Shown here in pieces: positions 35,108 to 44,290 of a DNA stretch of 64,000 nucleotides. Position 1 is the stretch's first letter. Each line of letters begins with the position of its first letter. The translations under genes were made by a program, and so were the position numbers. Origin of the DNA: Azomonas tarimensis (GTDB lineage: Bacteria > Pseudomonadota > Gammaproteobacteria > Pseudomonadales > Pseudomonadaceae); the NCBI RefSeq assembly GCF_042648805.1, contig NZ_JBHRXZ010000024.1, positions 310,001-374,000 of the forward strand, written 5' to 3'. The notes below the pieces were generated by a model, which saw only the letters and a list, made by a program, of their open reading frames with translations, was not told the origin of the DNA and did not search any database.

Positions 35108-36535
35108 TCAAACAGGGGGCAGGCGGTCCCAGGGGTTGATCGCTTCCAGCGCAGCACAGAATTGCAGGACACTGGCTTCGGCAAAGCGTGGTCCGATGAC
35201 CTGCAGGCCAATTGGCAAGCCCTCTGGACTCCAGCCGCACGGCAGGCTGGCGGCGGGGTTGCCAGAGAGGTTGAACGGATAGGTGAACGGGGTCCAGGCA
35301 GCCCAGGGCACGGCGCTATCGGGGTCGCACGGGTAGCCTTCCGGTCCTGTGGCTTCGGCGGCGAACGGCAGGATTGGCAAGGTCGGCGTAATCAACAGGT
35401 CGTACTGCTCGAACAGCTCGTGCACTTGGCTGGCAAAGGCCGCCCGCGCTTTTATGGCGTCCAGGTAATCGCCGAGACGGTACTGCCCGGCCTTGCCGAT
35501 CAGACGAGCGAAGCCGGGGTCGAGCTGATCGAGACGGGATTTGAGGGCTTCGCCGTAGGCGATGCCACGGCCGGCGACCCACAGGGTTTCGAAGGTCCTG
35601 ATCGGGTCGTGCCAGTCGAGGGTCAGCGGCTCGACACGACACTGCAGGCGTCGCTCGGCCAGCTTTGCCGCCGCGGCCACCGCCTGCGCCACCTGGGGGT
35701 CCACCGGCACATCGAACAGGGTCGAACAGAAGGCGACCCGCAGCGGTCGCAGCGGTTGCTCGCAGGCGTCCAGATAGAAGGCATCCGGTGCCGGTAGCGA
35801 CAGGTGATCCCGCGCGTCCGGCCCGGAGAGAATGTCGAACAACAGCGCGCTGTCACGCACCGTACGGGTGATGGGACCGGCATGGCTGAGCATCTCGGTC
35901 GCCGACCAAGGCCAGGCAGGGATCCGCCCGAGGGTGCCCTTGAGCGCAAAGGTGCCGCAGAAGGCGCTGGGAATCCTCACCGAACCGCCGCCGTCGGAGC
36001 CCAATGCCGCAGGCACCATTCGCGCGGCCACCGCGATCGCCGAGCCGGAACTGGAGCCGCCGCTGGTCAGCTCCGGATTCCAGGGTGTACGACCGGCGCC
36101 GAACACCCTCGACACGCTGGCACCGCTCCAGCCGAACTCGGTGGTCGCGGTCTTGCCCAGCAGGATCGCCCCGGCTGCCTTCAGCCGCTGAATGATTGGC
36201 GCGTCCTCGCCGGGCACGTGCTCCAACGCGGTCAGCGAGCCTCGGGTGGTGCGCAGCCCCTGGGGGTAGAAAAGATCCTTGATGCCAAACGGGACGCCGT
36301 GCAGCGGTCCTCGGAATCTCCCGGCGCGTGCCTCTTCGGCCAGGGTTTCGGCATAGGCGAGCGCAGCCTCCGGGTAGAGATCACCAAAGGCATTCAGCTT
36401 TGGATTTGTTGATTTTGTTGAATCAAGGCAAAGGGTTACGAGATCAACCGGGGACAAGCGCCCGTCGCGAATCCGTTCGGCCGCCTGGATCACGCTTGGC
36501 ATAAGGGATGCAGCGGTATGATGAAGCGCAGGCAT
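35108..36535 (-). CDS. amidase signature (AS) family amidase
   Basis: 475-aa hydrolase of the amidase-signature family. The Ser-cisSer-Lys triad is visible: Lys86 in GIKDLFYP, the serine cluster of TSGGSSSGSA near 161-163, and the nucleophile Ser185 in DGGGSVRIPS. It hydrolyses an amide; the substrate is unknown. The ATG at 36535 gives the common family start; the 36592 frame adds an implausible tail. It is upstream of the DeoR gene on the same strand and probably belongs to the same catabolic set. Adjoins a truncated response-regulator stub. Confidence 0.88.
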   Translation of the reverse strand: MPALHHTAASLMPSVIQAAERIRDGRLSPVDLVTLCLDSTKSTNPKLNAFGDLYPEAALAYAETLAEEARAGRFRGPLHGVPFGIKDLFYPQGLRTTRGSLTALEHVPGEDAPIIQRLKAAGAILLGKTATTEFGWSGASVSRVFGAGRTPWNPELTSGGSSSGSAIAVAARMVPAALGSDGGGSVRIPSAFCGTFALKGTLGRIPAWPWSATEMLSHAGPITRTVRDSALLFDILSGPDARDHLSLPAPDAFYLDACEQPLRPLRVAFCSTLFDVPVDPQVAQAVAAAAKLAERRLQCRVEPLTLDWHDPIRTFETLWVAGRGIAYGEALKSRLDQLDPGFARLIGKAGQYRLGDYLDAIKARAAFASQVHELFEQYDLLITPTLPILPFAAEATGPEGYPCDPDSAVPWAAWTPFTYPFNLSGNPAASLPCGWSPEGLPIGLQVIGPRFAEASVLQFCAALEAINPWDRLPPV

Positions 36536-36750
36536 GGCGGTCTCGGTCAGATCCTTGAGCTGACCGAAGCATGCCCGCCATGTGGTTTTCAAGTCAACAG
36601 CAATGTGGGATTTGTGGAATAAAAGACCCTACGAGACGGCTGGCAGTCAACGACCAGCCGCCTGCCTCTTCCCGAACCTCGACATCCCGGCCTGCAAGCG
36701 CGCCGCTGACATCGCGCACCGTCGAGATGGTCACCCGCTGCGCGTACGCC

Positions 36751-36834
36751 TCACCGGCGGAACAGCTGCAGGTTGGCGGGCACATCATCAATGACGAGAA
36801 TCTTGCTCGGCATAGGCTCAACCGGGTCACTCAT
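36751..36834 (-). pseudogene. truncated response-regulator (REC) stub
   Basis: A minus-strand frame beginning ATG at 36834 (overlapping the kinase stop by 8 bases, an operon-like junction) encodes the start of a receiver domain with the acidic pair KILVIDDVP, then stops after 27 aa at LQLFRR. A real response regulator should continue for 120+ residues. The sequence that follows (36594-36750) is another frame ending IPQIPHCC that does not resemble REC. It looks like a response-regulator gene removed by deletion or rearrangement, leaving its 5' end. Confidence 0.65.
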
Positions 36835-39800
36835 GCTCTCTCTGATCTTCCTCACTATCGTCCCCTGGACCCTTGCGCTGGATCAGTCGCTCGAGCTCCA
36901 TTCGCGCACTCTTGAAGTGAAAGGCTGCGGCCTGTTCGATGACCCGGTCCAGCACAGCGCGCTGGTCATCATTGCCAAGCCTCGGCCTGAGCGACCTGAG
37001 CCAGCCGAGGGCGGCATAGCGGTTGCTCGCCAACAGCCGATCAATCTCGGCCAACTGCCTCTGCATCTCTTGATCATCCGCCCCACCCACCGTCCCGGCA
37101 CCCGCAGGGGCCGATGCCACAGCGGCGTCAAACTGCCCTCCCAGATGCGCTTGCAGCTCGCTTGCCAGCCGCCTGAAATCGATGGGCTTGGGCACGCAGC
37201 CACCCATTCCCGCCTCACGGCAGCGCTGTTGATCTTCCTCGAATACGCCCGCCGTCATGGCCAGGATCGGCAATGCCACACGCCCGCTCTCCTGCTCCCA
37301 GGCGCGGATCTGCCGGGTCGCCTCGAAGCCGTCCATGAGCGGCATCTGGCAATCCATGAGCACCAGGCATGCCCGCCCTCCGCTGCGCAGATAATCCAGC
37401 GCCGCGCGCCCGTTGCTCACGGACTCCACCGCCAGCCCCATGCGCTCGAGCATGGCAGTGATGACCATGAGATTGGCCTGGTTATCCTCAGCCACCAGTA
37501 CCGGGTCGGCCCTCGACATCCTCGGGCGCGCCGCCGCCCCGGGTCTTCCGGCAGAAGCCGCGCCTGGCGCCCGCAACTCGACCGTCAGCGGCAGGCAGAT
37601 CTCGACCCAGAACACCGCACCCTTGCCGGCCTCGCTGCGCATGCCGACCCTGCCGCCCATCAGTTCGGCCAGGCGGGCGACGATGGACAGGCCCAGCCCC
37701 GTGCCGGCAAAGCGCCGACTGTCGGACCCGTCGAGCTGCGAAAATGGCTTGAACAGCTGTGCCTGCTGCTCGGCGGCGATACCGATGCCGGTGTCGCTTA
37801 CCTCCAGGTGCAAAAGCGCGCCCCTGGGGCCACGAGACTTTTCGTAACCGGCCACCTCGATGCACCCTGCATCGGTGAATTTCACCGCGTTACTCAGCAG
37901 GTTGCTGAGAATCTGCTGCAGTCGCAGCGGATCGCCCAGGTAACAGCGGCCACCCGGGCCACGCCATTGCCAGTTCAGTGCAAGCCCCTTGCGCTGAGCG
38001 GCGGCAGCGAACAGCGAGGCCGCCTTGCGCAGCTCTTCGGAAGGATCGAGCGGCTGGTTGGAGAGGGCCATCTTGCCGGCCTCCACCTTGGACAGGTCGA
38101 GGATGTCATTGAGCAACGCCAGCAGAGTCTCGCCTGATTGGTAGATGGTCTGCGCGTATTCGCGCCGGTCGGCCTCGCTCACCGGCTCCATCATCAGCAG
38201 TTGCGCCATGCCGAGGACACCGTTCATCGGGGTACGCAATTCATGGGACATGGTGGCGAGAAAGCGACTCTTGGCCACGCTCGCAGCCTCGGCGGCATCC
38301 CGCGCCTGGCACAGGCGCTCCTCGGCCCTGGCTCGCTCGAGAAAGGCGCCGGCCCAGCGCGCCAGCATCCGCACGAACTCCAGGTCCGAGGCATCGAACG
38401 CTTGAGCACCCTGGCGCGAGGCAAAGCTCAGAGTACCCAGCACCTCACCGTCGATCCGCACCGGCGCACCGACATAGGCGCACAGGCCCTGGCCAGGCAA
38501 CGCGGCATGGGCGCCCGGGTTCGGCTGACCGGGGGTGCTGATGGTCAGCACATCGTCCCTGGCCAGGGTCTGGCGGCAATAACAATCACCGAGCGGATAT
38601 TCCCGCGCCTCACTCGCATCGGGCAGGCCGCGCTGGACAAGCACCTGACATAGATCCGCTGCCAGATCAATGCGCGTGACCAGGCCGAACTCCATGTCCA
38701 AGTGCTGCATCGCCACGTCCAGCCCCTTGCGCAGAGTCGCCAGCGGATCGATTCCGGTGACGGCCACGATGTCATTGAGAGCACTGAGGGCGGCCAGTTG
38801 GCGCTGCAGCCGCCGCGCCTGCTGGTGCTGCTCGGTGAGGTCCTGGAACACCGCCACGTAGTTGGCCAGCTCCCCGGCGGCATTGGCTACCCGGGAGATG
38901 GTCACCCACTCGGTGATCAGCTCGCCACCCTTGTTGCGGTTGACGATCTCGCCGCGCCACAAGCCCTCGTTGATCAGACAGTCCCACATCTTTCGATAGA
39001 AAGCCGCGTCATGGCAGCCCGAGGAGAACAGCCGTGGCGTCTGGCCAAGCAACTCGTCGGCACGGTAACCCGAGGTCCGCTCGAGAGCGGGGTTCAGCGC
39101 GATGATGCGCTGGGCGCCATCGGTCATCAGGATGCCGTCGGTGCTGTGCTCGAAGACGCTCGCTGCCAGTCGCCGCTCCTCCTGCATGCGCATTTCCTCG
39201 CGCTGCGCCGCCACCACACGCGCGGTGAGCGTGCCGGTCAGCGCGAGCAGCGCCAGCAAGGCCAGCGCAACGCCCAGCAGGGTCTGCACCGACTCCTCGC
39301 GCCAACGCGCCAACGCAGCCTCCCGGTCAACGAAGACGTTGACGAACAAGGGATAGGTCGCTGAGGCGCGATAAGCGAGCATGCCCTGCCGACCGTCCAG
39401 CTGCACCTCGGTAAATACGCCGATCTCCTTGTCACGCATGATCTGGAGCTCCTCGGGACTTACCTCCACTTCACCCGGCGGTTGCAACAGGCGCGACGAC
39501 CAGAGCAGGCCGCCGTCATAGTCCAGCACATCCACCTCCGTTACCCCGGCCAGGGTATGGCGATCGATGTGATTGAGAAAGAACTCCGGATTGAGCGCGG
39601 CCACCGCCTGGAGCTCCACGCCATCGACCGACAAGCTGCGGCGCACCGGCAGAAAGGTCAGCGCCTCGGCGGAAGGCGGCTCGGCCGGCGAAACCGGCCT
39701 GCCGTCGGTGAAATCCCTACCGATCCAGAGCCGGCCCAGCTGCAGCATGCCGCCAGTGGCGTGTGCCGAGGGAAAGCCAGCCGGTGCAATCGAGGTCCCC

Positions 39801-40159
39801 GGATTATCCGGATTGGAGCTGGCGAAGATGCGGTCATCGGCAGCCAGCGACAGCGAGCGCAGGTGCGGCAGGCGCCGCTGGGTTTCGTCGAGGATCTCGT
39901 TGAGCCGCCCGGTCGAATCCGCCACATGTATGGGCAGCAGACCAGGCAAGGCTGCCAGCGTCAGACTGGTCAGCGACAGGCTCTGGGTCAGGTGATCCTC
40001 CAGCGTCCTACCCTGGGCCATCGCTGCGCGCTGGTGCTCACTGAGAATCTCGCTGCGAAGGCGAAGAAGATAGGCCGATGTTCCGGCAATCACCGAGACC
40101 ATCAGCAGAAGCTGCAGGCCCGCCAGCAGCCAGACGAAACCCCGGGTTCGTCTAGTCAT
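36827..40159 (-). CDS. hybrid sensor histidine kinase (PAS-GAF-HisKA-HATPase-REC)
   Basis: 1110-aa membrane kinase. An N-terminal TM helix (about 8-30), a periplasmic sensor domain, a second TM (about 295-315), a PAS domain (about 330-445), a GAF domain (about 480-610), then HisKA with the phospho-His about 639 in SHELRTPMNG. HATPase follows, then a receiver domain with phospho-Asp about 936 in LVLMDCQMP, then a C-terminal helical segment. Encoded just after a family 3 binding protein, with which it overlaps by 8 bases; that pairing suggests the binding protein feeds the sensor. The downstream response regulator is truncated. Confidence 0.9.
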   Translation of the reverse strand: MTRRTRGFVWLLAGLQLLLMVSVIAGTSAYLLRLRSEILSEHQRAAMAQGRTLEDHLTQSLSLTSLTLAALPGLLPIHVADSTGRLNEILDETQRRLPHLRSLSLAADDRIFASSNPDNPGTSIAPAGFPSAHATGGMLQLGRLWIGRDFTDGRPVSPAEPPSAEALTFLPVRRSLSVDGVELQAVAALNPEFFLNHIDRHTLAGVTEVDVLDYDGGLLWSSRLLQPPGEVEVSPEELQIMRDKEIGVFTEVQLDGRQGMLAYRASATYPLFVNVFVDREAALARWREESVQTLLGVALALLALLALTGTLTARVVAAQREEMRMQEERRLAASVFEHSTDGILMTDGAQRIIALNPALERTSGYRADELLGQTPRLFSSGCHDAAFYRKMWDCLINEGLWRGEIVNRNKGGELITEWVTISRVANAAGELANYVAVFQDLTEQHQQARRLQRQLAALSALNDIVAVTGIDPLATLRKGLDVAMQHLDMEFGLVTRIDLAADLCQVLVQRGLPDASEAREYPLGDCYCRQTLARDDVLTISTPGQPNPGAHAALPGQGLCAYVGAPVRIDGEVLGTLSFASRQGAQAFDASDLEFVRMLARWAGAFLERARAEERLCQARDAAEAASVAKSRFLATMSHELRTPMNGVLGMAQLLMMEPVSEADRREYAQTIYQSGETLLALLNDILDLSKVEAGKMALSNQPLDPSEELRKAASLFAAAAQRKGLALNWQWRGPGGRCYLGDPLRLQQILSNLLSNAVKFTDAGCIEVAGYEKSRGPRGALLHLEVSDTGIGIAAEQQAQLFKPFSQLDGSDSRRFAGTGLGLSIVARLAELMGGRVGMRSEAGKGAVFWVEICLPLTVELRAPGAASAGRPGAAARPRMSRADPVLVAEDNQANLMVITAMLERMGLAVESVSNGRAALDYLRSGGRACLVLMDCQMPLMDGFEATRQIRAWEQESGRVALPILAMTAGVFEEDQQRCREAGMGGCVPKPIDFRRLASELQAHLGGQFDAAVASAPAGAGTVGGADDQEMQRQLAEIDRLLASNRYAALGWLRSLRPRLGNDDQRAVLDRVIEQAAAFHFKSARMELERLIQRKGPGDDSEEDQREHE

Positions 40160-40961
40160 CGTGTCGCTGGATCAGCACGATCGCATCGAGCTGGTGACGT
40201 CGGGCCGCCTCGAGCAGCCGGCCGTCGCGCTTGATCTCGGCCACGAAGCGCTCCAGCCGAGCGTGCCAGGCGTCATCGCCCTGACGCAGGGCGTAGGCAT
40301 AGGGCGTCACATGGTACTGGCCCTCCGGCTCGATCAGTCGGGCCCAGTCGGTGGTCGCCAGCATGCGCCGGCTGTAGGGGTAGTCGGTCATGAACACGTC
40401 TGCACGTCCGGCCTGGACATCCTGCTCGCGGGCATGGGACGTATCCAGCACACTGAGCGTCGCGGCCCTGAGGCGATTCCGCATGACAGCCTCGTGCAAG
40501 GTGCCTCTGGCCACAGCGACCACGCTGTCGGGCTGATCGATATCCGACCAGTGCTGCATGCGCCTGTTGCTCTTGCTGGTGATGGCGTAGATGTCGCTGG
40601 CGAGATAGGGCTCGGTAAAGCGCAGCAGTTCCTGGCGCTGGTCGGTGACCCCGACGGCAAACATGGCGACATCGCAGCGATCGCCCTCCAGGTCGGCGAT
40701 CAGTTCCGCAAAGGAACTCTCGACAAAGGCCAGGCGGACATCCAGATCGTCAGCCAGCGCCTCGGCCATCTCGATGTCCAGCCCGGTGAGGGTTTGCGTC
40801 TTGGGGTTGCGATAGGAGATGCCGTAGTAATCAGGCCAGATGCACACCCGCAGCTCGCCGCGCTGAAGGATCTCGGGCAGCAGCCCGGGCGGGGAAGCCA
40901 GCGCAGCGGTGGAACAGACGCCCAACACGCCGGCCAGTAAACGCAGGAAAGCGGAACGCAT
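40152..40961 (-). CDS. extracellular solute-binding protein, family 3
   Basis: 269-aa periplasmic amino-acid-type binding protein (PF00497 fold). Signal peptide ends about AALA (residue 22). The fold is recognised from GELRVCIWPDYYGISY at about 35-50, GLDIEMAEALADDLDVRLAF and RCDVAMFAVGVTDQRQELLRFTEPY. Not accompanied by a permease; instead it overlaps the hybrid kinase by 8 bases, so it is more likely a sensory partner than a transporter component. Ligand unknown. Confidence 0.87.
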   Translation of the reverse strand: MRSAFLRLLAGVLGVCSTAALASPPGLLPEILQRGELRVCIWPDYYGISYRNPKTQTLTGLDIEMAEALADDLDVRLAFVESSFAELIADLEGDRCDVAMFAVGVTDQRQELLRFTEPYLASDIYAITSKSNRRMQHWSDIDQPDSVVAVARGTLHEAVMRNRLRAATLSVLDTSHAREQDVQAGRADVFMTDYPYSRRMLATTDWARLIEPEGQYHVTPYAYALRQGDDAWHARLERFVAEIKRDGRLLEAARRHQLDAIVLIQRHDD

Positions 40962-41162
40962 GTGAAGACCTGATGATCAGAGCGCAATCATGATATCAAA
41001 ATAATGACACTTCAAGTAGAGGATTTTTCAAGCGTCAATATAATGGCAGCAAAATTGATGCTAAATTTTTGTCATGGCTTTCGGCCACCCTTGATTCAGG
41101 TCAGAGTAGCCGCCTTTGTCTGCACACTCCTGCCACGTTATTCGATAAGAAAGGACAGCACC

Positions 41163-42566
41163 ATGGCCCAACTCAGTTTTCTCGGCGCCATCCAGCAGGT
41201 CACCGGCTCCAGCTATCTCCTGCAAACCCAGAGCGGCGGCAGCATTCTGGTTGATTGCGGCATGCGTCAGGGGCGCCGCGATGACGAACGAGGAAATGGG
41301 GCGCCCTTCCCCTTCGATCCCACCACGCTCCATGCCGTGGTGCTGTCCCACGCGCACCTGGACCACAGCGGTCTGCTGCCACGCCTGGCGGCGGAAGGCT
41401 TCAGGGGGCCGGTGCACTGCACCGAAGCCACCGCCGAACTGCTGGAGCTGATGCTACTGGACTCGGCAAACATCCAGGAAAAGGATGCCGAATGGGAAAA
41501 CAAGTGGCGCCAGCGCATTGGCAAGCCGTCAGTCAAGCCGCTCTACACCCGCGAGGAAACCGAGCGGATGCTCGAACTGCGCGAGCCCCATGGTTACGAA
41601 TCAGCCTTCGAAGCGGCGCCCGGCGTCGAAGTCACCTTCCTCGACGCGGGACATATCCTTGGCTCGGCCATCGTCCAGCTCGACATCACCGAAAACGGCG
41701 CGACCCGCCGCCTGGTATTCTCGGGTGACCTCGGAAACGCCGAGACGCCCCTGATGAACCCGCCGGCGGTTCTTTCACGCGCCGACGTGCTGCTGATGGA
41801 GTCCACCTACGGCGACCGCGATCACCGCAACAGCGAGGAAACCCTCGAAGAGCTGGCGCAGATTCTCGACCAGGCGAACCACGACGGCGGCAACGTGCTG
41901 ATGCCGTCCTTTTCCATTGGCCGGACCCAGGATCTGATCTATCACCTCGGCGCGCTCTATCAGCAGGGCCGCCTACCTCAGCAGGTGGTCTTTCTCGACA
42001 GCCCCATGGCCATTCGTGCCAATGACATCTACCGCCGCTTCCTGCACCAGCTCGACCTGCCGGAACTCGCCGGGCTGGGCAGCCAGGCCCAGTCTCGCGT
42101 CGAACAGTGGCTGCCCATCCTGCAGGCGACACCAAGCCCGGAAGAATCCATGGCGATCAACCGGATCAAGCGCGGCGCCATCATCATCGCCGGCAGTGGC
42201 ATGTGTACCGGCGGTCGTATCGTCCATCACTTCAAGCACAACCTGTGGCGGAAGGAATGCCATCTGGTCATTGCCGGCTTCCAGGCACAGGGCACGCTCG
42301 GCCGTGCCATCGTAGACGGGGCCAGCCATGTCAAGCTGCTGCACCAGCGCATCGCGGTCAAGGCTCAGGTCCATACTCTGGGCGGCTTTTCGGCGCATGC
42401 GGGTCAATCCCAGCTGTTGACCTGGGCCGACGGCTTCAAGGATCGTCCGGCGCTCTATCTGGTTCACGGTGAACACGACAAGATGCTGGCCCTGCAACAG
42501 GCGTTGCAGCAGCGCCTCGCCTGGTCTGCCCAGATACCGGAACCCGGCCAGAGGATCACACTCTGA
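41163..42566 (+). CDS. MBL-fold/beta-CASP RNA-specific nuclease
   Basis: 467-aa metallo-beta-lactamase-fold nuclease of the CPSF/YsdC-like beta-CASP group. The metal motif HAHLDHSG supplies His63, His65, Asp67 and His68 at residues 63-70; LDAGHILGSA and HTLGGFSAHAGQ are the later motifs of the CASP region. Likely processes RNA, exact role unknown. I used the ATG at 41163 because the extra upstream residues are not protein-like. 200 bases separate it from the divergent binding protein. Confidence 0.9.
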   Translation: MAQLSFLGAIQQVTGSSYLLQTQSGGSILVDCGMRQGRRDDERGNGAPFPFDPTTLHAVVLSHAHLDHSGLLPRLAAEGFRGPVHCTEATAELLELMLLDSANIQEKDAEWENKWRQRIGKPSVKPLYTREETERMLELREPHGYESAFEAAPGVEVTFLDAGHILGSAIVQLDITENGATRRLVFSGDLGNAETPLMNPPAVLSRADVLLMESTYGDRDHRNSEETLEELAQILDQANHDGGNVLMPSFSIGRTQDLIYHLGALYQQGRLPQQVVFLDSPMAIRANDIYRRFLHQLDLPELAGLGSQAQSRVEQWLPILQATPSPEESMAINRIKRGAIIIAGSGMCTGGRIVHHFKHNLWRKECHLVIAGFQAQGTLGRAIVDGASHVKLLHQRIAVKAQVHTLGGFSAHAGQSQLLTWADGFKDRPALYLVHGEHDKMLALQQALQQRLAWSAQIPEPGQRITL

Positions 42567-42737
42567 GCTAGGTAACCCCTAACCGACACTTCCCGGCGTT
42601 ACCGAACCACCGGCACGCCCCTCATAACGAGACCCTCCCTCGCAGAGGGCCCCAAATCGGACTGGCCGGCCCCGTGACCGCGGGTGGCTGGATTGCGCAA
42701 AGCCCTTGGCGCACTGTTCCGTACAAGGAGATGCTGT

Positions 42738-43808
42738 ATGCCTTTCGAAACGGATGACTATCTATCCCGTCATGTTCAAGTTCAGGCGACCGACCTGGTG
42801 AAAAAGCTCGACGAACTCGCCGAGTTGATGGTGCCGGACGATAGCCCGAATCTCGCGCTTTACCGGGAAATGCTGTTGACCGTGGTACGCATGGCCCAGG
42901 CCGACCGCAGCCGCTGGGACGCCAAGATCCTGCTGCAGACCATGCGCGAGATGGAGCATGCGTTCCGCCAGCTCGACCAGTTCAAGCACCGCCGCAAAGT
43001 CACGGTGTTCGGCTCGGCGCGCACGCCTATCGAGCACCCTCTGTATGCGCTGGCGCGTACTCTCGGCCAGACGCTGGCACGCTCCGATCTGATGGTCATC
43101 ACTGGCGCGGGCGGCGGTATCATGGCCGCGGCCCACGAAGGTGCCGGGCTCGACCACAGCCTTGGCCTGAACATTACCCTGCCCTTCGAGCAGCACGCCA
43201 ACCCCACCGTGAGCGGCACCGACAACCTGCTGTCGTTCCACTTCTTCTTTGTGCGCAAGCTGTTTTTCGTCAAGGAAGCGGACGCCCTGGTGCTCTGCCC
43301 CGGCGGCTTCGGCACCCTCGACGAAGCACTGGAGGTGCTCACCCTCATCCAGACCGGCAAGAGTCCGCTGGTGCCCATCGTCCTGCTCGACGAGCCGGGC
43401 GGTAGCTACTGGAAGGACGCCATGGGCTTCATGGAACGACAACTGGTGGAAAACCGCTACGTGCTGCCCACCGACATGCGCCTGATGCGGCTGGTGGAGA
43501 ACGCCGAAGACGCCGCGGCAGAGATCGATCATTTCTACAGCAACTTCCACTCGAGCCGCTGGTTGAAGGATCGCTTCGTCCTGCGCATGCAGCGCATCCT
43601 GCATGACGAGGCCATCGACGAGCTCAACGAGCGCTTCGCCGACCTTTGCCTGAGTGGCCGATTCGAACAGCAGACGCACTGCGAAGAGGCGATCGACGAC
43701 GCGGACCTGCAACGCCTGCCGCGCCTGGGCTTCGTCTTCAACGGCCGCGACCACGGCCGCCTGCGCGAGCTCACCGATTACATCAACGATCCGGCCCACT
43801 GGGGCTGA
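42738..43808 (+). CDS. LOG-family Rossmann-fold protein (TIGR00730 type)
   Basis: 356-aa LOG-family protein with VFGSARTPIEHPLY (about 92-105), GAGGGIMAAAHEGAG (about 127-141) and the motif PGGFGTLDE (about 188-196). LOG proteins are nucleotide-cleaving enzymes related to cytokinin activation. The ATG at 42738 has AAGGAG seven bases upstream. It has a longer N- and C-terminus than minimal LOG proteins. A second LOG gene (ppnN) lies at 27734. Confidence 0.88.
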   Translation: MPFETDDYLSRHVQVQATDLVKKLDELAELMVPDDSPNLALYREMLLTVVRMAQADRSRWDAKILLQTMREMEHAFRQLDQFKHRRKVTVFGSARTPIEHPLYALARTLGQTLARSDLMVITGAGGGIMAAAHEGAGLDHSLGLNITLPFEQHANPTVSGTDNLLSFHFFFVRKLFFVKEADALVLCPGGFGTLDEALEVLTLIQTGKSPLVPIVLLDEPGGSYWKDAMGFMERQLVENRYVLPTDMRLMRLVENAEDAAAEIDHFYSNFHSSRWLKDRFVLRMQRILHDEAIDELNERFADLCLSGRFEQQTHCEEAIDDADLQRLPRLGFVFNGRDHGRLRELTDYINDPAHWG

Positions 43809-43833
43809 TTGCGCTCTGCTGTCGCGGGAGCGC

Positions 43834-44286
43834 TCAGGACCGCCATAGTCGGCTGATCAGCTCCGCTGGGAAGCCACGGTACGCGAGGAAGCGGGCCTGC
43901 CTGGCTCGCTCCCGAGCATCCTGGGGCCTGCTCGCTGCGAACTTGCGCTGCCACACTTCACGCAACTGCTCGGACCAGTCGAAATCGCTGTCGCGCAGGG
44001 CCTGTTCGATGGTGTCACGGGGGATGCCGGTGTGGGAAAGCTCTTCGCGAATGCGCAGTGGCCCGCAGCCCGCCATGGCCTTGCGGCGGATGAAGCTTTC
44101 GAGATAGCGGGTTTCGCTCAGCAGACCTTCATCGGCGAGACGCTCGAGGGTCGGGTCGATGAGCTCGGGAGGGGCGCCGCGTTGGCGAAGCTTGCGACTT
44201 AGCTCGGCGCGGGCATGCTCGCGCCGAGCCAGGAGATCCATCGCAGCCCGCCGCACCGCGGCGGGGCTGTCGAGTATGACCGGCAT
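43834..44286 (-). CDS. recX: recombination regulator RecX
   Basis: 150-aa RecA inhibitor. Residues such as AMDLLARREHARAELSRKL and the closing LAYRGFPAELISRLW match the helical-repeat RecX family. It starts at ATG 44286, just after the recA stop (44291), and is read from the recA transcript. Longer frames reaching 44598 run antisense-like through recA codons and are rejected. Confidence 0.94.
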   Translation of the reverse strand: MPVILDSPAAVRRAAMDLLARREHARAELSRKLRQRGAPPELIDPTLERLADEGLLSETRYLESFIRRKAMAGCGPLRIREELSHTGIPRDTIEQALRDSDFDWSEQLREVWQRKFAASRPQDARERARQARFLAYRGFPAELISRLWRS

Positions 44287-44290
44287 GGCG

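Noticed and set aside
36594..36830. Frame ending SFIPQIPHCC on the minus strand as a real gene
   Set aside because: It begins inside the kinase 3' end in the wrong frame relative to the receiver stub and matches no family I know; treated as debris around a truncated regulator.
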